From assembly GCF_040499845.1 (NCBI RefSeq), contig NZ_CP159342.1:3224001-3288000 (forward strand): a stretch of 64,000 bases of DNA, given 5' to 3'. How positions within the stretch are numbered: position 1 is the stretch's first letter; each line of letters begins with the position of its first letter. A model generated the notes under the pieces. It did no database searches and was not told the origin of the DNA. It saw only the letters and a program-made list of their open reading frames with translations. The translations under genes were made by a program, and so were the position numbers. Below, one piece after another: positions 18,093 to 29,139 of the stretch. Source of the stretch: Micromonospora sp. CCTCC AA 2012012. GTDB taxonomy: Bacteria > Actinomycetota > Actinomycetes > Mycobacteriales > Micromonosporaceae.

Positions 18093-20170
18093 GTGAGCGG
18101 ACGGTTCCCGATCGAAGACGTCTCCCCCGTGGTCGCCTGCGGTCGCTACCCCGCCAAGGCGGTGGTGGGCGAGGTCGTGCCGGTCTCCGCGCGGGCCTAC
18201 CGCGAGGGGCACGACGCGCTCGGCTGCAACGTGGTCTGGCTCGGCCCGGACGGCGTGGCCCGTCCGTTCACCCGGATGCGGCCCGGCGAGCCCGGGCAGG
18301 ACCGCTGGCACGCCACCATCACGCCGGACGCCGTCGGCGACTGGGTGTTCACCGTCGAGGCCTTCCAGGATCCCTATCTGACCTGGCAGAACGCGGTGAC
18401 CAAGAAGATCGCCGCCGGCCAGGGCCCGGCGGAGCTGGCCAACGACCTGGCCGAGGGCGCCCGGGTGCTGGACGCGGCGCTCGAGCTGGTCCCGGCCGGC
18501 GACCGCATCCGGGTGCGGGCGGCGGCGAAGGCGCTGCGCAACACCAAGCTGCCGCTGCCGCGCCGGGTCGCCCCGGCCCTCGACCTGGCCGTCCTGCTCT
18601 GGGACCACCCGGTGCGGGAGCTGGTCACCACCGGCGAGGCGCACCGGCTCTGGGTGGACCGCCCCCGGGCGCTCTTCTCCGCCTGGTACGAGTTCTTCCC
18701 CCGCTCCGAGGGCGCGGTCCCGGCCACCGCCGACGCCCCCGCCCGCTCCGGCACCTTCCGCACCGCCGTCGACCGCCTCCCGGGCGTCGCGGCGATGGGC
18801 TTCGACGTGCTCTACCTGCCGCCGATCCACCCGATCGGGCGGGTCAACCGCAAGGGCCGCAACAACTCGCTCACCGCCGGGCCCGACGACGTGGGCTCGC
18901 CGTGGGCGATCGGCGCCGCCGAGGGCGGCCACGACGCCATCCACCCCGACCTGGGTACGCCGGAGGACTTCCGGGCCTTCGTCGCCGCCGCGCAGGCGCA
19001 GGGCCTCGAGGTGGCGCTGGACCTGGCGTTGCAGTGCGCCCCCGACCACCCGTGGGTGACCGCGCACCCGGAGTGGTTCACCACCCGCGCCGACGGCAGC
19101 ATCGCGTACGCGGAGAACCCGCCGAAGAAATATCAGGACATCTATCCGCTGAACTTCGACAACGACCCGGCGGGCATCCGCGCCGAGGTGCTGCGGGTGG
19201 TGCTGCACTGGGTCGGCGAGGGCATCCGGATCTTCCGGGTGGACAACCCGCACACCAAGCCGTTCGACTTCTGGCACTGGCTGATCGCCGAGGTCAAGAA
19301 GGTCGACCCGGATGTGCTCTTCCTCGCCGAGGCGTTCACCCGGCCGGCGATCATGCACGGGCTGGGCAAGATCGGCTTCACCCAGTCGTACACCTATTTC
19401 ACCTGGCGCACGACGGCCGCCGAGATACGGGAGTACTGCGAGGAGCTGGTCGCCTCGGTCGACTGGATGCGGCCCAACTTCTGGCCCAACACGCCGGACA
19501 TCCTGCACGAGTCGCTCCAGCACGGCGGCCCGCCGATGTTCAAGATCCGGGCGGTGCTGGCCGCGCTGCTCTCCCCCTCCTGGGGCATGTACGCCGGCTA
19601 CGAACTCTTCGAGCACGTGGCCCGCCCCGGCGCCGAGGAATACCTCGACAACGAGAAGTACGAGCTGCGCCCCCGGGACTGGGCCGGTGCGCAGGCCCAC
19701 GGCCGCTCCCTCGCCCCCTTCATCACCACCCTGAACCGGGTCCGGCGGGACAACCCGGCCCTGCACCGGCTGCGCAACCTGGTCTTCCACGACATCGACA
19801 ACCCGGCGCTGCTCTGCTGGTCCAAGTACGACCCGGCCAGCGGCAACACGGTCATCGTGATCTGCTCGTTCGACCCGCAGACCGTGCAGTGGGGCAACAC
19901 CACCCTGGACATGCCGGCGCTCGGCTTCGACTGGCACGACCGTTTCACCGTCCACGACGAGCTGACCGGGACCAGCTACGACTGGGGCCAGCGCAACGCG
20001 GTCCGGCTCGACCCGTACCTGCAACCCGCGCACGTGTTCACGGTGCGCCGGCCGGGTGTCCCGCACGCTCCCGAGCCCGCCGCCGGGCCCGACCTGACCG
20101 TCACAGACGTACCCGCCGACCTCTCCGGCGGCACCGCCCCGACCGCACCGGCCGCGAAGGACGACGCCCG

Positions 20171-20183
<13 letters not shown>
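18093..20183 (+). CDS. glgE: Alpha-1,4-glucan:maltose-1-phosphate maltosyltransferase
   Basis: GH13 transferase of 696 aa that adds maltosyl units from maltose-1-phosphate to alpha-1,4-glucan. The nucleophile Asp384 is in [11 protein letters not shown] and the general acid Glu413 in [10 protein letters not shown]; the 29-residue spacing matches the characterised Streptomyces enzyme (D394/E423). The [17 protein letters not shown] segment is typical of GlgE. The C-terminal 50 residues are Ala/Pro/Thr-rich linker not needed for the fold. The GTG at 18093 is preceded by TAGGTT-N6 and so is probably leaderless. Its stop overlaps the glgB start by 13 bases, giving translational coupling. Confidence 0.96.
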
Positions 20184-22273
<2,090 letters not shown>

Positions 22274-22296
22274 GGCGGAACCGAACCGAAAGGATC

Positions 22297-22325
22297 TTGT
22301 GGCGCCACCTTCCCGTCGATAATCT
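22297..22325 (+). promoter_or_regulatory. Promoter of the M48 peptidase gene
   Basis: TTGTGG (22297-22302), a 17-base spacer and TAATCT (22320-22325), followed by GGAGGA (22340-22345) and the GTG at 22351. This is one of the best matched -35/-10 pairs in the window. Confidence 0.55.
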
Positions 22326-22350
22326 CCTCGCCCTACGGGGGAGGAAGAAC

Positions 22351-23841
22351 GTGCGGACCTCACTGCGGGCGCTGCTGTCCGTCGCACTGCTCGTCGGTTT
22401 CTACGTCCTCACGGGCGGGCTGGTCGTGGCGCTCGGCGCACTCGGGTTCGGCTGGGGAAGCGCCCTGGACATCTTCGGCGGCGTCGCCGTGCGCGGGTTG
22501 CTCTTCGGCTCGGCGTTCGCGCTGCTCTTCACCCTGGTGTACGTCCTGGGTCGGGTGCTGCTGGTCCGCCCGCCCCTGCCGCCGGGGGTCCGGCTCACCC
22601 CGGAACGGGCACCGGAGCTGTGGCGGATCGTGCGGGACCTCGCCACGCAGGTCGACACCCGCGCCCCCGACGAGATCCGGCTGGTCGGCGAGGCCGACGT
22701 CACCGTGACCGACGACGCCCGACTCTTCGGGCTGATCCCCGGCCGGCGCACGGTGACCGTCGGACTGCCGTTGCTGCTGGCGTACACCGTGGATCAGCTG
22801 CGGGCGGTCCTCGCCCACGAGTCGGGCCACTTCTCCCGCCGGCACGGCGCCACCGTCCGGCTGGCCCACCACGGCCGGATGCTGGTGGTGGAGACAGCCC
22901 GGCACACCACCGTCGCCGTCCTGCGCGGATTCCTCACCGGGTACGCCCGGCTCCACGTCGCCGTCGAGCAGGCCGTCAGCCGGCAGCTGGAGTACGACGC
23001 CGACCGGTACGCCGTCGCCGCCGCCGGCCGGTCCGCGATGGTCGACGCGCTGCGCGAGCTGCGGGTGGTGGCCACCGGCTGGGCCGAGTACCGGGAACAC
23101 CGGATCACCCCGGCGTACGACGGTGGACATCTGCCGGAGGACCTGTTCGGCGGGTTCGCGAGGTACCTGGCCGCGTACCGCGAGGAGGTGCGGCTGCGCA
23201 GCGTGGAGGTGGCCCCGGCCGAGCCGGCCTGGTGGGAGTCCCACCCGCCGATCGGCGAGCGGATCGCCGCCCTGCGCTTCGTACGCGACGTGCCGGTCGT
23301 CGCCGACCCCCGTCCCGCCACCGCCCTGCTCCCCGACCTCGACGCGACGGGCCGGGAGCTCCAGCGGGTCCTCTTCGACCACGCCGGGATCCAGCTGCTG
23401 CCGTGGGAGGAACTCGCTCCGCTGCTCGCCGACCGGACCGCCCGGGACCTGGCCCACCCGCTCTATCAGGCGGCGGCCCGACTGACCGGCCGGGCCGACG
23501 CCGACCTGGGTCTGCTGCTCGACCTCTTCGCCGCCGACCGCTACGCCGAGCTGGCCGAGGCGCTCGCCCCGGACGCCGAGGACGAGGACGCCCTGAGCGC
23601 GCTGACCGTGGCCTTCGAGCGCGCCGTCGAGGTGGCGGCGGTCGACTCGGCGGCGGCGCGCTGGCAGGACTCCGGGGCCGCCACCCCCGAGCTGCTCACC
23701 ACCGACGGGACGCCCCTGCCCCTGGCCGAGCTGGTCGACCTGGCCGCCGACCCGGAGACCGTGCCGGCCGCCCGGGACCTCCTCACCGGGCTGGGCATCC
23801 GTACCTCGGCCACCCGCCCCGTACCGGCCCTGCCCCACTGA
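22351..23841 (+). CDS. M48-family membrane metalloprotease
   Basis: Membrane-bound zinc protease of 496 aa related to HtpX. Two hydrophobic segments (about 8-30 and 45-72) anchor it. The zinc motif HESGH (His156, Glu157, His160) lies in VLAHESGHFSRRHG, and the third ligand is the Glu of QLEYDADRYA. The C-terminal 200 residues are acidic and Ala/Leu-rich without a known domain. I chose the GTG at 22351 because of GGAGGA five bases upstream and because the hydrophobic N-terminus then begins at once. It is 77 bases after glgB but has its own promoter. Confidence 0.88.
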   Translation: MRTSLRALLSVALLVGFYVLTGGLVVALGALGFGWGSALDIFGGVAVRGLLFGSAFALLFTLVYVLGRVLLVRPPLPPGVRLTPERAPELWRIVRDLATQVDTRAPDEIRLVGEADVTVTDDARLFGLIPGRRTVTVGLPLLLAYTVDQLRAVLAHESGHFSRRHGATVRLAHHGRMLVVETARHTTVAVLRGFLTGYARLHVAVEQAVSRQLEYDADRYAVAAAGRSAMVDALRELRVVATGWAEYREHRITPAYDGGHLPEDLFGGFARYLAAYREEVRLRSVEVAPAEPAWWESHPPIGERIAALRFVRDVPVVADPRPATALLPDLDATGRELQRVLFDHAGIQLLPWEELAPLLADRTARDLAHPLYQAAARLTGRADADLGLLLDLFAADRYAELAEALAPDAEDEDALSALTVAFERAVEVAAVDSAAARWQDSGAATPELLTTDGTPLPLAELVDLAADPETVPAARDLLTGLGIRTSATRPVPALPH

Positions 23842-23868
23842 CCGACCCCCGTCCCCGCGCTCCGGACA

Positions 23869-23920
23869 CCGCCACCTCGCCGGCCCTGCCGGCGCCGCCA
23901 CCTCGCCGGCCCTGCCGGCG
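23869..23920. repeat. Two tandem 26-base units, each a hairpin (likely terminator)
   Basis: Two identical 26-base units (23869-23894, 23895-23920). Each contains CGCCGGC-CCT-GCCGGCG, a perfect 7-base stem with a 3-base loop. A third, degraded unit follows. They lie 27 bases after the M48 peptidase stop and probably end that transcript. The rest of the 320-base gap up to 24161 shows no gene; the ribosome site GGAGGAG for the next gene is at 24150-24156. Confidence 0.55.
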
Positions 23921-24161
23921 CCGCAATGTCGCCGGCATGGCGGCATCGCTGCCCGCTGGGCGCCGCCCCGCCGCCGAACCGGTGTCCATCGACCGGCCGA
24001 CGGGCTTCGCCATACACGGAGAGTGACCGAGGCGGGCGCATTGATGCACGCAACGTCGACATGTCGGTGGCCTGGGCGTTCCGGGTGAACGGAGCCGGGT
24101 GCCGCCCCGTACCGCTTCCCGGATGCCGGACACCCGTGACGGACGAGGCGGAGGAGCTTCG

Positions 24162-25766
24162 ATGGCGTGGAGCAGGGGCACAACCAGCAGGCGCGGGTCG
24201 GTGGGCTCGTCCCGGAACCGGAAGATCGCGGGCGGAGTCGCGCTCGCGGTGACCGCAGGTACGGCCTTCGCGGTGGCGACCGGGACGGGCCAGGCGGCGG
24301 AGAACTGTCAGGGGTTGGACAGCGCCCTGCGCAACAACCTCACCTTCATCGCGGACCAGCGGCGCACCCCGGACGCCAACTCGGCGGCCCGCATCGCCAA
24401 CCGGCAGGCGGTGGTCGACCTGATCCAGCAGCGCCGGATGGCGGCCGGCTGCGCCGGCACGGTGGACGTCGCCGGGGCGGTCTGCCCCAGCGTCCCGTGG
24501 GAGGCCGCGATGACCACCCAGCTCGACCTGGCGTGGGCGGTCACCGAGCAGATGACCGGTGAGCGGTCCGGGCAACTGGTCGATCCTCAGGCGACCGAGG
24601 TCCGGGTGAAACGGCTGGGTGGCATCTTCGGCGATCTCCGTGGCATCGCGCAGGGGGCGGCGGCAGCCGGGGCGGCGCAGGGCCGGGCCGGGGCGGCAGG
24701 CGGGGCCGGCGGTGCAGCCGCGGCGGCAGGCGGGGCCGGCAAGGCGGCCGGGATCATCAACGCCGTCGGTGGGTTGATCGGACAGATAGCCGGCATCGTC
24801 CAGGCGGCCAGGGCAGCCCGGGCGGCCGCCGCCGGCCAGCAGGGCGCCGCCGGCCAACAGGCAGCCGGGCAACAGGGCGGAGCGGGGCAGCAGGGTGCCG
24901 ACGGGCAGCAGGGTGCCGATGGGCAACAGGCAGCCGGGCAACAGGGCGGAGCAGGGCAGCAGGGTGCCGACGGGCAGCAGGGCGCGGCGGGGCAGCAGGG
25001 TGCCGCCGGGGCCGACGGGCGGCAGGGTCGCGACGACGCGCAGGTCGGTGGAGAGCAGGCAGCCGACAATGCCCAGCAGGTGGGCGGTGGGAGCGGCCAG
25101 CAGGCGGCAGGCGGGCAGCAGGCAGGCAATGCCGGTGGTCGGATCGCCAATCGGATCCGGCAGATCCGGGCCCGCATCCAGCAGCTACGCGCCATCGCCC
25201 AGCAGGTCCGCGCCGCCCGTCAGGCGGCCCGCAACCAGGCCGCCCAGGGCCAGGGCCAGAGCAACGCGCAGAACCAGGGCAACGCGCAGGGTCGGGACGC
25301 GCAAAACCAAGGCGCCGGGCCGGCCGACGGCAACGCACAGGCCCAAGGCAACGCACAGGGCCAGGGCAACGCACAGGGCCAGGGCAACGGCAACGGCAAC
25401 GGCAACGGGCAGGGTAATGGTCGGAGCGCTCAGGACGGGAGCATCGGCCAGGGCGCCGCAAACGACGAGGCCGGTGCCGGGAGCGGCGGAGCCGTCGTCG
25501 ACGAGTCGGGTTCGGTCGACATGGTTGCCGACCCGAGTGTTCCTGGCTGCGGCCCCGCTCCCGCCGACCAGGCCGGGGCCGGCAACCAGCCGGGAGGCAC
25601 CGGCGACACCAGCGCCGACCAGAGCGCCACGGGCCGCGGCAGCGCACCCACCGACATGGGCGCGAACGGCACCGCAGCTGACGGCACGGGGGCCGACGGC
25701 ACGGCCGGCGAGAACGACGGCGGCATGATCGGCTCCGGCACCGTCAACAATTCCCCCACCGACTGA
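24162..25766 (+). CDS. Secreted low-complexity protein with collagen-like Gly-Gln-Gln repeats
   Basis: Protein of 534 aa of unknown function. Residues about 20-46 are a twin-Arg-free Sec signal ending in QAA. The mature N-terminus (47-165) is globular with cysteines (ENCQG, AAGCAG, VCPSVPW). Then comes an Ala/Gly helix-like stretch. Residues 225-290 have near-continuous Gly-X-Y triplets rich in GQQ, and 361-423 a Gln/Gly/Asn-rich tract ending in GNGNGNGNGQGNG. The coding DNA holds a 69-base direct repeat (24855-24923 and 24924-24992). The tail is Gly/Ala/Asp/Thr-rich without an LPXTG signal. The ATG at 24162 has GGAGGAG five bases ahead. It stands alone. Confidence 0.8.
   Translation: MAWSRGTTSRRGSVGSSRNRKIAGGVALAVTAGTAFAVATGTGQAAENCQGLDSALRNNLTFIADQRRTPDANSAARIANRQAVVDLIQQRRMAAGCAGTVDVAGAVCPSVPWEAAMTTQLDLAWAVTEQMTGERSGQLVDPQATEVRVKRLGGIFGDLRGIAQGAAAAGAAQGRAGAAGGAGGAAAAAGGAGKAAGIINAVGGLIGQIAGIVQAARAARAAAAGQQGAAGQQAAGQQGGAGQQGADGQQGADGQQAAGQQGGAGQQGADGQQGAAGQQGAAGADGRQGRDDAQVGGEQAADNAQQVGGGSGQQAAGGQQAGNAGGRIANRIRQIRARIQQLRAIAQQVRAARQAARNQAAQGQGQSNAQNQGNAQGRDAQNQGAGPADGNAQAQGNAQGQGNAQGQGNGNGNGNGQGNGRSAQDGSIGQGAANDEAGAGSGGAVVDESGSVDMVADPSVPGCGPAPADQAGAGNQPGGTGDTSADQSATGRGSAPTDMGANGTAADGTGADGTAGENDGGMIGSGTVNNSPTD
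24855..24992 (+). repeat. 69-base direct repeat inside the collagen-like coding region
   Basis: Two near-identical 69-base (23-codon) units encoding GQQAAGQQGGAGQQGADGQQ-type sequence. They keep the reading frame, so the copy number can change without a frameshift. Confidence 0.6.
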
Positions 25767-25806
25767 CCCGACGCACACCACCGACGAAGGACCGAGCCTT
25801 CGCTGA

Positions 25807-25888
25807 CCAAGATCCGCGCAGTTTCTGGGAAAGAGTGGCTTCCCGCCCCGAGGAGGGGCCTCTTTCCGGGAAACTGTGCGGATCTTGG
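25807..25888. repeat. 82-base palindrome, copy 1
   Basis: Imperfect inverted repeat. The left end CCAAGATCCGCGCAGTTTC pairs with the right end GAAACTGTGCGGATCTTGG, and the inner arms GGGAAAGAG and CTCTTTCC pair too. A GC-rich centre GCCCCGAGGAGGGGC can form its own hairpin. It lies between convergent genes and could terminate both, but its length and its duplication suggest a mobile or dispersed palindromic element. Confidence 0.65.
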
Positions 25889-26039
25889 CGCTCTCGCGCG
25901 GAGGTGAGCACGCGGGGTGGGGGCGCACAGGACAGGCGGAGAGGGTGCGCGGAGGGCGCGCACAGGCGCCCGGGGGCGCTCCAAGACGCGCAGGTCCACT
26001 GACCCGAGGCACACCACCGACGACGGCCCCAGCCCACTC

Positions 26040-26121
26040 CCAAGATCCGCGCAGTTTCCGGGAAAGAGTGGCTTCCCACCCGGAGAAGGGGCCTCTTTCC
26101 GGGAAACTGTGCGGATCTTGG
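26040..26121. repeat. 82-base palindrome, copy 2
   Basis: Same arms as copy 1 with a few substitutions (centre CACCCGGAGAAGGGGC). Base changes fall mostly in the loop and single stem positions, so the fold is kept. Confidence 0.65.
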
Positions 26122-26346
26122 CGCTCTCGCGCGGGGGTGAGCACGCGGGGTGGCGTGCGACGCAAGGAGGGGCGCACGGCACCGCGCCGGGGGGTGGACA
26201 GGACAGGCGGAGAGGGCGCGCACAGGACGCGGGGGGCGCACAGGGCAGGCGGGGAAGGCGCACGGCGTGCGCGGGGAGCGCCACAGGACAGGCGGGGAGG
26301 GCACGCAGGGGACGCGCGCGAGGGGGTGGGACCGGTGTGGGGTGGG
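26122..26346. repeat. G-rich degenerate direct repeats, no gene
   Basis: Part of the 580-base gene-free gap. A unit like ACAGGACAGGCGGGGAGGG with a following GCGCGC recurs at about 26197, 26239 and 26282, and once in the first duplication copy near 25928. The plus strand is strongly G-rich. I see no gene, RNA or promoter in it. Confidence 0.5.
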
Positions 26347-27387
26347 TCAGACGAGGCCGGCGTCGCGCATGAGCTTCCACAGGCCGGCGCCATCCGGCGC
26401 GGAGAGCCACTTCTGCCCCACCGGCCCGGAGGAGGGCCGCCCGGCGGGCGCGGGGAGGCTACCGGCCAGCACCGCCTGGGTCGGGGAGAGCCGCCGGATC
26501 GCCACGCCGGCCACGTTGTCCGGGTGGGCGGCGGTGAACTCGCGGTAGATCTCCGGGTCGTGCTGCCCGTCGTCGCCGATCAGCAGCCACCGTACGTCGG
26601 GGAACTCCCGGGCCAGCCGGGCCAGGGTGGCCCGCTTGTGTTCCCGGCCGCTGCGGAACCAGCGGTCGGCGGTCGGGCCCCAGTCGGTCAGCAGCAGCGG
26701 CCCGGCCGGGTAGAGGTGCCGGGACAGGAAGCGGGTCAGCGTCGGCGCGACGTTCCACGCGCCGGTGGAGAGGTAGAAGACGGGTGCGCCGGGGTGCGCG
26801 GTGACCAGGCGTTCGTAGAGCACGGCCATGCCGGGTACGGCGTTGCGGGCGTGCTCGTCGAGGACGAAGGTGTTCCACGCGGCGAGCATCGGTCGGGGCA
26901 GCGCGGTGACCATGACCGTGTCGTCGATGTCGGAGAGGATGCCGAAGCGGACGTTCGGGTCGAGGATGCGGACGAGGGCCTCGACCGGTTCGGCGTCGGG
27001 GACGCTGAGGCGTACGGAGCCCCAGCCGGGGGCGAAGTCGGCCTCGATGACGGTGTCGACGAAGCCGCTGCGGTCGGCGGTGGCCTCGTGGCGTACGCCG
27101 CCGGCCTCGATGGTGACGGTGACGTGCTTGGCGGGCAGGGTGGCGAAGCTGCGCCAGCCGCGCACCTTGTCCAGCCGGCCCTGCTGTCGGGTGTCCGGCC
27201 GGCCGAGCAGCACCCGGCAGAGCACCCGCGCCCAGCCGGGGCCGCCGTAGCCGGCGTACGCGATGATGTTGGGCTGCCAACCGGTGCGCCGCAGCCGCCG
27301 TTCCACCAGGGCGTGGACGGCGTCCTCGATGCGCGCGGCCCGGTGCAGCTGCGGTACGGCGAGTTCTCCGGCGGGTGTCGGTGGCAC
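26347..27387 (-). CDS. App1/DUF2183-family phosphatase
   Basis: Protein of 346 aa with the App1 (phosphatidate phosphatase, DUF2183) catalytic domain. The HAD-like motif DIDDT (Asp153, Asp155) is in FGILSDIDDTVMVT, followed by FYLSTGAWN and LLIGDDGQHDPEIY. An N-terminal beta-rich domain (about 40-145) precedes it, as in bacterial homologues. The substrate in bacteria is not established; lipid phosphate or another phosphomonoester is possible. I start at the GTG 27387, where homology-like sequence begins; a CAGGGT box six bases upstream may be a leaderless -10. A much longer open frame upstream has no support. Confidence 0.85.
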   Translation of the reverse strand: MPPTPAGELAVPQLHRAARIEDAVHALVERRLRRTGWQPNIIAYAGYGGPGWARVLCRVLLGRPDTRQQGRLDKVRGWRSFATLPAKHVTVTIEAGGVRHEATADRSGFVDTVIEADFAPGWGSVRLSVPDAEPVEALVRILDPNVRFGILSDIDDTVMVTALPRPMLAAWNTFVLDEHARNAVPGMAVLYERLVTAHPGAPVFYLSTGAWNVAPTLTRFLSRHLYPAGPLLLTDWGPTADRWFRSGREHKRATLARLAREFPDVRWLLIGDDGQHDPEIYREFTAAHPDNVAGVAIRRLSPTQAVLAGSLPAPAGRPSSGPVGQKWLSAPDGAGLWKLMRDAGLV

Positions 27388-27506
27388 GCTGCAACCCTGC
27401 CACACCCGGCCGTGCCCGGCCACGCGAGTGGGCTGCGCCGATCGACCGCGCCGCCCGCCGGCACCGTGACAGACTGCGGTCGCAGGCGACGACGGGGGCG
27501 TTGGTC

Positions 27507-29117
27507 GTGGCGACACCAGTGCGGCGTACGGCGCGACGGTGGCCGAGGTGTGACCGGCCGGCGCTCGTGGCGCTGCTGCTCGGGCTGGCCGGGGTGGGTT
27601 ACCGGCTGGTCCTGACGCTGTTCACGCTGCCCACCTCGAACAGCGACGAGGCGACGTTCGGGCTGGCCGCGCTGCACATCGCCGCCGGTGGGGAGCGGCC
27701 GGTCTTCCTGTACGGCCAGCGTTACATGGGGATGTTGGAGTCCTATCTCGCGGCCCCGCTGGTCGGCCTGGCCGGGCCGAGCTGGCCGGTGCTGCGGCTG
27801 CCGCTGCTGGCGCTGTACGCGCTCTTCGTCTGGCTGACCTACCGGCTGACCCGCCGGCTCTTCTCCCCCTGGTTCGCCGCCTTCGTGGTGGGGCTGCTGG
27901 CGCTGGGCTCGGAGCGGGTGGTGCGGGACCAGCTCACCGTGGTGGGGGGCCGGCCGGAGGTGAAGCCGGCGGTGGTGGCGATGCTGCTCATCGCGGTGGG
28001 GCTGGCGGAGCGGCGGATCGGGCACCGCTTCCTGGCGACCGGCCTGTTCGGGCTGCTCGCCGGGATGGCGCTCTGGTCGGACTGGCTGATCGTGCCCTAT
28101 CTGGCGGTGGCCGGGGTGGTGCTGGTCTGGGCGGCGCCCCGGGAGCTGGTGGGGTGGGCGGGGGTGCTGCTGGTGGCCGGGTTCCTGGTCGGCGTCGCAC
28201 CGATGATCAAGGACAACCTGGTGGCCCCGGCGGGGCAGGACTCGCTCTCGGTGTTCCGTGAGATCAGCACCCGGGCGGGCGCGACGCCGGCCTGGTCGCA
28301 GCGGGTGCGTGGCGGGCTGCTGGAGGGGGTGCCGCTGGCCACCGGGCTCTGCCCGATGGACGGCTGCGCCCGGTGGCAGCAGTGGTTCGGCCTGCTCTAC
28401 CCGCTGCTGCTGGCGGTGGCCGCCGCGCTCGGGCTGGTCGCGTACCGGCGGGCCGTCGACGGCGCCGGCCGGGTTCGGGCCGTCGCGCAACTCGCCCTGG
28501 TCGCCGGCGCGGGCCTGACCCTGCTGGCGTACGTCCGCAGTCCGCTCGCCGCGACCGACCCGCTGGGCAACTCCCGCTACCTGTCGGTGCTCCAGATCTC
28601 CCTGCCGGCGGTGCTCTGGCCGCTGTGGTCGGCGGCCCGGCGGGCCGGGCCGGGCGCGGCGGGCGCGGCGGGGCGGCTGGTCGGGGTGCTGGGGACGGCG
28701 GTGCTGGCCGCGCTGACCGCCACCGCGCTGGTGGTGACCGGGGCCTTCGTGGCCTCCGCCGGCTCGCTGCGCGCCGAGGAGGGGCGGGCCCGGGAGCTGG
28801 CCGCCGCGGTGCGTCGGGCCGGCCTGCGGGAGGTCTACACCGACTACTGGACCTGCCACCGGCTGATCTTCAACACCGGGGAGGCGGTGGTCTGCGGGGT
28901 GCTCGACGGCAACCTCACCCCCGGGCAGAACCGCTATCCGGCGTACTGGCGGCGGGTGGCGCGGGCGCAGCGGCCGGGGTACGTGCTGGCGGTCGGGTCG
29001 TCGGCGGAACGGGGCCTGCGGCGGCTGCTCGGTGACCGGGCCGACGCCGCCGTGGTGACCGAGGTGAGCGGCTATCGCGTGTACCACCCGGAGACGCCCG
29101 TGCGGCCGTGGCGCTGA
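27507..29117 (+). CDS. Polytopic membrane protein, GT-C glycosyltransferase-like
   Basis: Membrane protein of about 536 aa with 10-12 hydrophobic helices. An acidic motif SNSDEATF lies in the first external loop, the place where GT39/GT83-type polyprenyl-phosphate-sugar transferases carry their DE motif. The loop LYGQRYMGMLESYLAAPL resembles the same families. The C-terminal ~150 residues form an extracytoplasmic domain. It probably transfers a sugar from a polyprenyl donor outside the membrane; the target is unknown. The start is uncertain: GTG at 27507 is preceded by GGGGG nine bases away, and TTG at 27501 is possible. It is divergent from the App1 gene. Confidence 0.7.
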   Translation: MATPVRRTARRWPRCDRPALVALLLGLAGVGYRLVLTLFTLPTSNSDEATFGLAALHIAAGGERPVFLYGQRYMGMLESYLAAPLVGLAGPSWPVLRLPLLALYALFVWLTYRLTRRLFSPWFAAFVVGLLALGSERVVRDQLTVVGGRPEVKPAVVAMLLIAVGLAERRIGHRFLATGLFGLLAGMALWSDWLIVPYLAVAGVVLVWAAPRELVGWAGVLLVAGFLVGVAPMIKDNLVAPAGQDSLSVFREISTRAGATPAWSQRVRGGLLEGVPLATGLCPMDGCARWQQWFGLLYPLLLAVAAALGLVAYRRAVDGAGRVRAVAQLALVAGAGLTLLAYVRSPLAATDPLGNSRYLSVLQISLPAVLWPLWSAARRAGPGAAGAAGRLVGVLGTAVLAALTATALVVTGAFVASAGSLRAEEGRARELAAAVRRAGLREVYTDYWTCHRLIFNTGEAVVCGVLDGNLTPGQNRYPAYWRRVARAQRPGYVLAVGSSAERGLRRLLGDRADAAVVTEVSGYRVYHPETPVRPWR

Positions 29118-29127
29118 GCCCGGGCCG

Positions 29128-29133
29128 TACGCT
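29128..29133 (+). promoter_or_regulatory. Leaderless-type -10 box of yaaA
   Basis: TACGCT, six bases, then GTG at 29140. It lies between the stop of the membrane protein gene and yaaA. Confidence 0.5.
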
Positions 29134-29139
29134 CTCCGG

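Larger units (their letters stand above)
25763..26234. repeat. Tandem duplication of a ~235-base unit
   Basis: The sequence from CTGACCCGA at 25763 recurs from 25999. Shared parts are the GCACACCACCGACGA start, the 82-base palindrome and the flank GGCGCTCTCGCGCG with GTGAGCACGCGGGGTGG. The copies differ by scattered substitutions and one larger insertion near the end. It starts at the stop codon of the secreted protein gene. Confidence 0.6.

Noticed and set aside
24855..24992. DNA repeats as a possible CRISPR-like array
   Set aside because: They lie in frame inside a gene and encode the Gly-Gln-Gln tract.
25807..26121. CRISPR array or attachment sites from the two palindromes
   Set aside because: Only two copies, about 233 bases apart, with no regular spacers, no cas genes and no integrase. 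A duplicated palindromic element fits better.
25185..26393. Minus-strand open frames across the palindromes and G-rich repeats
   Set aside because: The translated sequence is made of Pro/Arg/Cys-rich repeats from the duplicated DNA, has no ribosome site and partly overlaps the secreted protein gene antisense. It is a by-product of the repeats.
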